Source: B1 sp044370475
GTDB taxonomy: Bacteria > Bacteroidota > Bacteroidia > UKL13-3
Assembly (NCBI GenBank): GCA_044370475.1
Contig: JBILVK010000097.1
Span: forward strand, 1-10,513
Direction: 5' to 3'
Length of the DNA stretch: 10,513 bases
The first letter of the stretch is position 1. Each line of letters opens with the position of its first letter. This document shows positions 6,578-10,513 of the stretch, in pieces. The notes under the pieces were generated by a model. It worked only from the letters and a program-made list of their open reading frames with translations. It was not told the origin of the DNA and searched no databases. A program made the translations under genes and the position numbers.

Positions 6578-7633
6578 ATGAATAAGAAAATATTAATTAC
6601 CGGAGGTGCCGGTTTTATTGGATCTCACGTGGTAAGGTTATTTGTAAATAAATATCCAAACTATGAAATTCATAATTTAGATAAACTTACCTATGCAGGT
6701 AATTTAAAGAACATCACCGATATTGAAAATGCACCAAACTACCATTTTCATAGGGTTGATATTGTAGATGCCGCGGCACTTACAGATTTGTTTAACACGC
6801 ATCAATTCGATTCTGTTATCCATCTCGCTGCAGAAAGTCATGTAGACAGAAGCATAACCAATCCAATGGAGTTTGTGATGACCAATGTGGTTGGCACGGT
6901 GAATTTGCTAAATGCAGCAAAAGAATGCTGGAAAGGCAATATGGAAGGCAAGCGCTTTTACCATGTTTCAACAGATGAGGTATATGGTAGCTTGCACGAT
7001 GGAGGCTTCTTTTATGAAGATACCCCGTATGATCCACAATCGCCATATAGCGCAAGTAAAGCCAGTTCAGATCATTTTGTAAGGGCTTATCACAACACAT
7101 ACAAAATACCTGTTGTAATAAGTAACTGTTCAAATAATTATGGTCCGAACCAATTTCCAGAGAAACTAATACCACTCTTCATTAACAATATTCGCAACAA
7201 CAAAGCTTTGCCTGTTTATGGCAAAGGTGAAAATGTACGCGATTGGTTATATGTGGTAGATCACGCCCGTGCAATTGATGATGTTTTTCACAGAGGTGCA
7301 AACGGTGAAACTTACAATATTGGCGGATTTAACGAGTGGACCAACCTCGATTTAATTAAGGTAATTTGCAAAACAGCAGATAGGATTTTAGGAAGAGAAG
7401 CTGGCGAATCTGAGAAATTGATTAGCTATGTAACAGACCGTGCCGGACATGATTTGCGTTATGCCATTGATGCCAACAAAATTATGAAGGACCTTGGCTG
7501 GGAACCTAGCTTGCAATTTGAAGAAGGCATTGAAAAGACCATTAATTGGTATTTAGAAAACCAAGAGTGGATGGATGAGGTTACCAGCGGAAACTACGCG
7601 AAGTACTATGATCAAATGTATGTAGGGAGGTAG
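6578..7633 (+). CDS. rfbB: dTDP-glucose 4,6-dehydratase
   Basis: 351 residues, the family norm. It converts dTDP-glucose to dTDP-4-keto-6-deoxyglucose, the second step toward dTDP-L-rhamnose and other 6-deoxy sugars. The motifs are complete: the NAD-binding GGAGFIG at 9-15, D35 and KLTYAGNL at 36-43, the AAESHVDRS stretch at 84-92, the catalytic Thr132-Asp133-Glu134 triad in STDEVYG, and Tyr157/Lys161 in YSASK. SNNYGPNQFPEKLIP and the dTDP-binding GENVRDWLYVVDH are also present. It starts 11 nt after the toxin stop with no clear Shine-Dalgarno. Its TAG stop (7631-7633) overlaps the first base of the inverted repeat of the element that separates it from rfbA, the enzyme for the preceding step. 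The C-terminus (YYDQMYVGR) looks natural, not truncated. Confidence 0.96.
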   Translation: MNKKILITGGAGFIGSHVVRLFVNKYPNYEIHNLDKLTYAGNLKNITDIENAPNYHFHRVDIVDAAALTDLFNTHQFDSVIHLAAESHVDRSITNPMEFVMTNVVGTVNLLNAAKECWKGNMEGKRFYHVSTDEVYGSLHDGGFFYEDTPYDPQSPYSASKASSDHFVRAYHNTYKIPVVISNCSNNYGPNQFPEKLIPLFINNIRNNKALPVYGKGENVRDWLYVVDHARAIDDVFHRGANGETYNIGGFNEWTNLDLIKVICKTADRILGREAGESEKLISYVTDRAGHDLRYAIDANKIMKDLGWEPSLQFEEGIEKTINWYLENQEWMDEVTSGNYAKYYDQMYVGR

Positions 7634-7694
7634 TCTTTAGTCGTTGGCTTTTGGTCTTTGGTATTAGTTTTTTGTTATTGGGATTTAGTTTGTA
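7632..7694 (-). repeat. Left heptamer array (AGTCTTT/GGTCTTT type)
   Basis: Read in sevens: AGTCTTT, AGTCGTT, GGCTTTT, GGTCTTT, GGTATTA, then four more degenerate units. The first, second and fourth are exact reverse complements of units in the right-hand array (AAAGACT, AACGACT, AAAGACC). The array decays toward the protein gene. TAGTTTG at 7686-7692 could act as a poor -7 box for that gene. Confidence 0.6.
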
Positions 7695-7707
7695 GAAAAA
7701 AAATAAC

Positions 7708-8073
7708 ATGCGGAATTTTAGAAAGTTAGACGTTTGGACGGAAGCAATAGATTTGGCCAAAGATGTATATATTTTCAAAGACCAATTACCAAAGTCTGAA
7801 ATCTATGGACTTACTAGCCAAATATGTAGAGCAGTTATTTCAATTTCTTCAAATTTGGCTGAAGGTTGTTCAAGAAACTCAGAAAAAGAATTCATTAGAT
7901 TCATTGAAATAGCAATGGGTTCAGCTTTTGAAGTTGAAAGTCTTTTAATACTTTCAAAAGAGCTCAACTTGGTAGTTAGTTTTGATTACAAGCCTATTTT
8001 AATGAAACTAGAAAAACTTCAAAAAAAAATCAATGCACTTAGAAATCATTTTACTAACATTGTTCAGAAATAA
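7708..8073 (+). CDS. Four-helix-bundle protein, 23S rRNA intervening-sequence (IVP/S23) family
   Basis: 121 residues, the usual family size, all helical. The conserved pattern is clear: FRKLDVW at 4-10, SEIYGLTSQICRA at 30-42 (family: E.ygL..QirRA), ISISSNLAEGCSR at 44-56 (family: SIpsNiAEG), EFIRFIEIAMGSAFEVESLL at 61-80 (family: iA.GSl.Ele). The family is best known from intervening sequences within 23S rRNA genes of Leptospira, Coxiella and others; its biochemical role is unknown. Here it is not in an rRNA gene but between rfbB and rfbA, flanked by inverted heptamer arrays. No Shine-Dalgarno precedes ATG 7708, only an A-rich tract. The helices are intact and there is no premature stop, which suggests it is maintained. 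A role in polysaccharide synthesis is unlikely. Confidence 0.9.
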   Translation: MRNFRKLDVWTEAIDLAKDVYIFKDQLPKSEIYGLTSQICRAVISISSNLAEGCSRNSEKEFIRFIEIAMGSAFEVESLLILSKELNLVVSFDYKPILMKLEKLQKKINALRNHFTNIVQK

Positions 8074-8075
8074 CC

Positions 8076-8300
8076 AACGACCAATACCCAAACACTCTGC
8101 CTTCGCTAAAGCTACCGCAGAAAAAGCAAAGACCAATAACTCTGCCTTCGCTAAAGCTACGGCAGACAATGTAAAGACCAATAACTCTGCCTTCGCTAAA
8201 GCTACGGCAGACAATGTAAAGACCAAAGACTAACCACCAAAGACTAAAGACCAATACCTAAAGACCAAAGACTAACGACCAAAGACTAACGACTAAAGAC
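8076..8300 (+). repeat. Right heptamer array (AA[A/C]GAC[C/T])
   Basis: From 8225 to 8300 there are eleven contiguous heptamers in unbroken phase: AAAGACT, AACCACC, AAAGACT, AAAGACC, AATACCT, AAAGACC, AAAGACT, AACGACC, AAAGACT, AACGACT and AAAGAC (last base missing). Further heptamers occur at 8076-8096 (three), 8128-8141 (two), 8173-8186 (two) and 8218-8224 (one), separated by three 31-bp modules. The array starts 3 nt after the stop codon of the four-helix-bundle gene. Confidence 0.8.
8094..8228. repeat. Three 45-bp tandem units with REP-like palindromes
   Basis: Units start at 8094, 8139 and 8184 with an exact 45-bp period. Each holds a 26-bp imperfect palindrome (first at 8096-8121) with arms TCTGCC and GGCAGA and an inner GC-TAAA-GC, followed by a short spacer and two heptamers. 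Units 2 and 3 are identical over the palindrome and spacer; unit 1 has C for G at 8116, which breaks one arm pair, and a different spacer. The period is divisible by three, so frames on both strands stay open without coding. Confidence 0.8.
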
Positions 8301-8316
8301 AAAAAACCCACATCAC

Positions 8317-9177
8317 ATGAAAGGAATAATACTTGCCGGCGGTAGCGGAACTCGCCTACACCCCTTAACCATTGCAGTAAGTAAGCAGTTAATGCCTGTT
8401 TATGATAAGCCAATGATCTATTACCCACTAAGCACTTTGATGCTTGCTGGGATTAGAGAAATTTTGATTATTTCTACACCACATGATCTTCCTGGGTTTA
8501 AAAAGCTTTTGGGAGATGGATCGCAAATAGGATGCAGATTTGAATATGCAGAACAACCTTCACCAGATGGTTTGGCTCAGGCATTTGTTATTGGTGCCGA
8601 CTTTATAGGAAAGGATAAAGTTGCCTTGGTACTTGGCGACAATATTTTTTATGCAGCTGGATTAAGTCAGCTTTTGCAAAGCAATAACGACCCTGAGGGT
8701 GGTGTTGTTTTTGCTTATCACGTGAACGATCCAGAGCGCTATGGTGTTGTTGAATTTGATGACAACATGAAGGCCTTGAGCATTGAAGAGAAGCCCGAAA
8801 ATCCTAAATCGAGTTATGCGGTTCCAGGCTTGTACTTTTACGACAATTCCATTGTTGAAGTAGCCGCCAATATTAAGCCATCACCTCGTGGAGAATTAGA
8901 AATTACAGATGTAAACAAGGTATACTTGGCAGAAGGAAAACTTAAAGTTGGCGTATTGCAAAGAGGAACGGCTTGGTTAGATACTGGAACTTTTGAATCT
9001 TTGATGCAAGCTGGTCAATTTGTACAGGTGATAGAAGAACGTCAGGGTTGGAAAATAGGCTGTATTGAAGAAGTTGCTTACCGCATGGGATGGTTAGATA
9101 AAGACGGACTGGAGCGTGAGGCAAAAAAATACCTCAAAAGTGGATATGGCAAATACTTAATGAACCTTTTGAAATAA
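8317..9177 (+). CDS. rfbA: Glucose-1-phosphate thymidylyltransferase
   Basis: 286 residues, typical for RfbA/RmlA. It joins glucose-1-P and dTTP to give dTDP-glucose, the substrate of RfbB. The nucleotidyltransferase signature GGSGTRLHPLT begins at residue 8 and continues to SKQLMPVYDKP at 22-32. EQPSPDGLAQAF at 79-90 contacts the nucleotide and sugar, LGDNIFY at 106-112 carries the metal-binding Asp108, and SIEEKP, VPGLYFYD and AWLDTGTFESL follow in family order. In other bacteria this enzyme is often inhibited by dTDP-L-rhamnose. Here it is separated from rfbB by about 680 bp of repeat element; the 16-nt leader after the element has no Shine-Dalgarno. rfbC and rfbD do not follow; a sugar isomerase gene does, after 37 nt. 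Confidence 0.96.
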   Translation: MKGIILAGGSGTRLHPLTIAVSKQLMPVYDKPMIYYPLSTLMLAGIREILIISTPHDLPGFKKLLGDGSQIGCRFEYAEQPSPDGLAQAFVIGADFIGKDKVALVLGDNIFYAAGLSQLLQSNNDPEGGVVFAYHVNDPERYGVVEFDDNMKALSIEEKPENPKSSYAVPGLYFYDNSIVEVAANIKPSPRGELEITDVNKVYLAEGKLKVGVLQRGTAWLDTGTFESLMQAGQFVQVIEERQGWKIGCIEEVAYRMGWLDKDGLEREAKKYLKSGYGKYLMNLLK

Positions 9178-9214
9178 CCCCAATAGAAAACAATATATTA
9201 TAATAATAAACAAT

Positions 9215-10192
9215 ATGAATCCGCAACACGAAGCACTCAAAAAATTTGGCTATCAAATAAATTATGCCATTGAAAAATATACCAACCATGGCTTTTCAAC
9301 CAATCAATTCTCCAATATTTTAATTGGTGGATTAGGTGGTAGTGGCATTGGTGGAAGAATTGTAAAGACCTTATTTATGGACTCGTTTCCAATTCCAGTA
9401 GAGGTTATTGCAGATTATTCTTTACCTGCTTATGTAAATGAAAAAACTTTGGTTATTCTTGGTTCATACAGCGGTAATACTGAAGAAACTTTGGCCATGT
9501 TTGAAGAAGTTAAAGCCAAAGGTAGCACCATGATTATTTTAACGGGTGGAGGTAAATTAGCTGCATTGGCAACAGAACATAACCTAAAAACATATCTGAT
9601 TGAACAAGGCTTTCAACCTAGGATGGCTTTGGGCTTTTCTTTAACTTATTTGGTTCAAATCTTTGGTGAATTAATGGGCAAAGAAGTACAGGCTGAGTTA
9701 AAAGATGTGGTAAAATTGTTTGACGACAATACCCCATATTATGAAGATGCAGAACAAGTTTTTAATACCATACAAAGTAAAGCTAAATCTAAATTTGTGG
9801 TGTTAAGTGATGCACAATTTGAAGCCGTGGCAACGCGCTTTGCACAGCAGATTCAAGAGAATGCAAAACATGAGTGCTTTACACATGTATTGCCTGAGCA
9901 CAACCACAATGTAATAGAAAGCTATTATGGCACACTAGATACGGTATTCTTTTTCTTAAATTCAAATAGCAATTCTCGTGTGGCATCTCGCTTTGAGTTT
10001 TTAGGAAGTTTATTGGAAGTTGAAAACCATAAAATTGTTGAACTAGGCGTAGAAAATTTCAACTTAGCAACAGTTTACCAAACCATTCACAGGTTAGATT
10101 GGATTAGCTTGTTGGTGGCAGATGCTAGAAAAGTAGATTCTTTGAATGTTCCAAATATTGCTTCCCTAAAGGAGTTCTTAGAAAACGCATAA
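9215..10192 (+). CDS. Bifunctional phosphoglucose/phosphomannose isomerase, SIS family
   Basis: 325 residues with two SIS domains. The first has the phosphosugar loop GGLGGSGIGG at 38-47 and SYSGNTEET at 84-92. The second carries QENAK (Glu215) and LPEHNHN (His231). The 16-residue Glu-His spacing equals that of the catalytic Glu203/His219 pair of the Pyrobaculum PGI/PMI enzyme, as I recall that numbering. A C-terminal Lys in SLKEFL (Lys319) may match its Lys298. Members isomerise glucose-6-P or mannose-6-P with fructose-6-P, so the protein can feed both glucose-1-P (for RfbA and GalE) and GDP-mannose routes. It starts 37 nt after rfbA behind an AT-rich leader with no Shine-Dalgarno, and its stop lies 1 nt before the next gene's TTG, which suggests translational coupling. 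Specificity for glucose, mannose or both is not settled by sequence. Confidence 0.88.
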   Translation: MNPQHEALKKFGYQINYAIEKYTNHGFSTNQFSNILIGGLGGSGIGGRIVKTLFMDSFPIPVEVIADYSLPAYVNEKTLVILGSYSGNTEETLAMFEEVKAKGSTMIILTGGGKLAALATEHNLKTYLIEQGFQPRMALGFSLTYLVQIFGELMGKEVQAELKDVVKLFDDNTPYYEDAEQVFNTIQSKAKSKFVVLSDAQFEAVATRFAQQIQENAKHECFTHVLPEHNHNVIESYYGTLDTVFFFLNSNSNSRVASRFEFLGSLLEVENHKIVELGVENFNLATVYQTIHRLDWISLLVADARKVDSLNVPNIASLKEFLENA

Positions 10193-10193
10193 T

Positions 10194-10513
10194 TTGTCGA
10201 TTTTTAGCAAAATATTTAAATCAAAAGGTCAATCAGAAACATCTGATGGACCTTTTGTAAATCCCATCAAGGTTGAGTTTCACTCGCACCTTATTTTTGG
10301 CGTGGATGATGGTTGCGAAACCATTGAGCAAAGTATTGAATTGCTTCGCGGATTTGAAAAATTAGGCATGCGCAAGGTTATTACCACGCCACATGTAATG
10401 TCTGATTTTTACAAAAACAGCATCGATAATGTTTACCCCTTAAGAGACCAAATTAGGGCGCGTTTAAAAGAAGAAAACATTCAGATAGAATTTGATGCTG
10501 CCGCAGAATACAT
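10194..10513 (+). CDS. CpsB/YwqE-like PHP-domain tyrosine phosphatase (3' partial, TTG start)
   Basis: The frame is open from TTG 10194 to the window edge, 106 codons. Read from TTG the protein begins MSIFSKIFKSKGQ, like Bacteroidota CpsB/CapC-type phosphatases as I recall them, and no ATG comes before the catalytic motifs. The PHP-domain metal ligands are visible: HSH (His30, His32) in VEFHSHLIFGVDDG, TPH (His67) in VITTPHVMSDFY, and Glu105 in AAEY. These manganese-dependent enzymes dephosphorylate the tyrosine-rich tails of polysaccharide co-polymerase kinases and so regulate capsule or exopolysaccharide export. It begins 1 nt after the isomerase stop, which implies coupled translation and places the whole block in surface-glycan synthesis. 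The rest of the protein is beyond the window. Confidence 0.88.
   Translation, partial: MSIFSKIFKSKGQSETSDGPFVNPIKVEFHSHLIFGVDDGCETIEQSIELLRGFEKLGMRKVITTPHVMSDFYKNSIDNVYPLRDQIRARLKEENIQIEFDAAAEY

Larger units (their letters stand above)
7632..8300. mobile_element. Composite repeat element carrying a four-helix-bundle gene between rfbB and rfbA
   Basis: The ends are a 13-bp perfect inverted repeat: GTCTTTAGTCGTT (7633-7645) and AACGACTAAAGAC (8288-8300). Inside these ends the left flank (7632-7694) and the right flank (8076-8300) are heptamer arrays in opposite orientation, and the 121-residue protein gene lies between them. It fills the rfbB-rfbA gap from the rfbB stop to 16 nt before the rfbA ATG. 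No target-site duplication is visible and there is no transposase. The layout resembles rRNA intervening sequences, where the same protein family sits between complementary arms. Mobility is inferred. Confidence 0.55.

Noticed and set aside
6569..6578. Palindrome TAGTTAACTA just before rfbB
   Set aside because: It is a short AT-rich dyad with no second copy seen and no link to a promoter motif; chance is a sufficient explanation.
8094..8228. CRISPR-like array
   Set aside because: There are only three units and the sequences between the palindromes are near-identical, not unique spacers. No cas genes are nearby.
8033..8233. A 66-codon open frame spanning the 45-bp repeats
   Set aside because: It starts inside the four-helix-bundle gene in another frame, and its open length comes from a 45-bp repeat that is divisible by three and is equally open on the opposite strand. 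It is non-coding repeat DNA.

Overview
The window looks like a chromosome segment from a Bacteroidota bacterium. This rests on paired PorE/PG1058-type outer-membrane proteins (TPR, PD40 propeller, carboxypeptidase-regulatory-like fold, OmpA domain), a long Bacteroidota-style PurM, a TAnnTTTG-type -7 box before purM, weak Shine-Dalgarno sequences and AT-rich DNA. Every convincing gene is on the + strand.

Region 1 (1-3644) holds two tandem paralogues of the PorE-like architecture. The first is cut by the left window edge. They are separated by a strong hairpin (1578-1624) and a 16-bp perfect palindrome (1629-1644). Region 2 (3645-4849) is purM, with a -7 box only 8 nt before its ATG. A 180-nt gap (4850-5029) follows and carries a second copy of the palindrome core GGTTCGAACC.

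Region 3 (5030-10513) is a nucleotide-sugar and surface-polysaccharide block: galE, a RelB/YafQ-like toxin-antitoxin pair, rfbB, a composite repeat element carrying a four-helix-bundle (23S intervening-sequence type) gene, rfbA, a bifunctional phosphoglucose/phosphomannose isomerase, and the start of a CpsB/YwqE-type PHP tyrosine-phosphatase gene that uses a TTG start and runs off the right edge. GalE makes UDP-galactose, RfbA then RfbB make dTDP-4-keto-6-deoxyglucose, and the isomerase links fructose-6-P to glucose-6-P and mannose-6-P. A CpsB-like phosphatase typically controls capsule or exopolysaccharide export. rfbC and rfbD are not in the window.

The most unusual part is 7632-8300. The four-helix-bundle gene lies between oppositely oriented arrays of a degenerate heptamer (AA[A/C]GAC[C/T] on the right, its reverse complement on the left), with a 13-bp perfect inverted repeat at the two ends. 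The right-hand array is interrupted three times, at equivalent positions, by a 31-bp palindromic REP-like module, giving three 45-bp units. The whole element sits exactly between the rfbB stop codon and the rfbA start.
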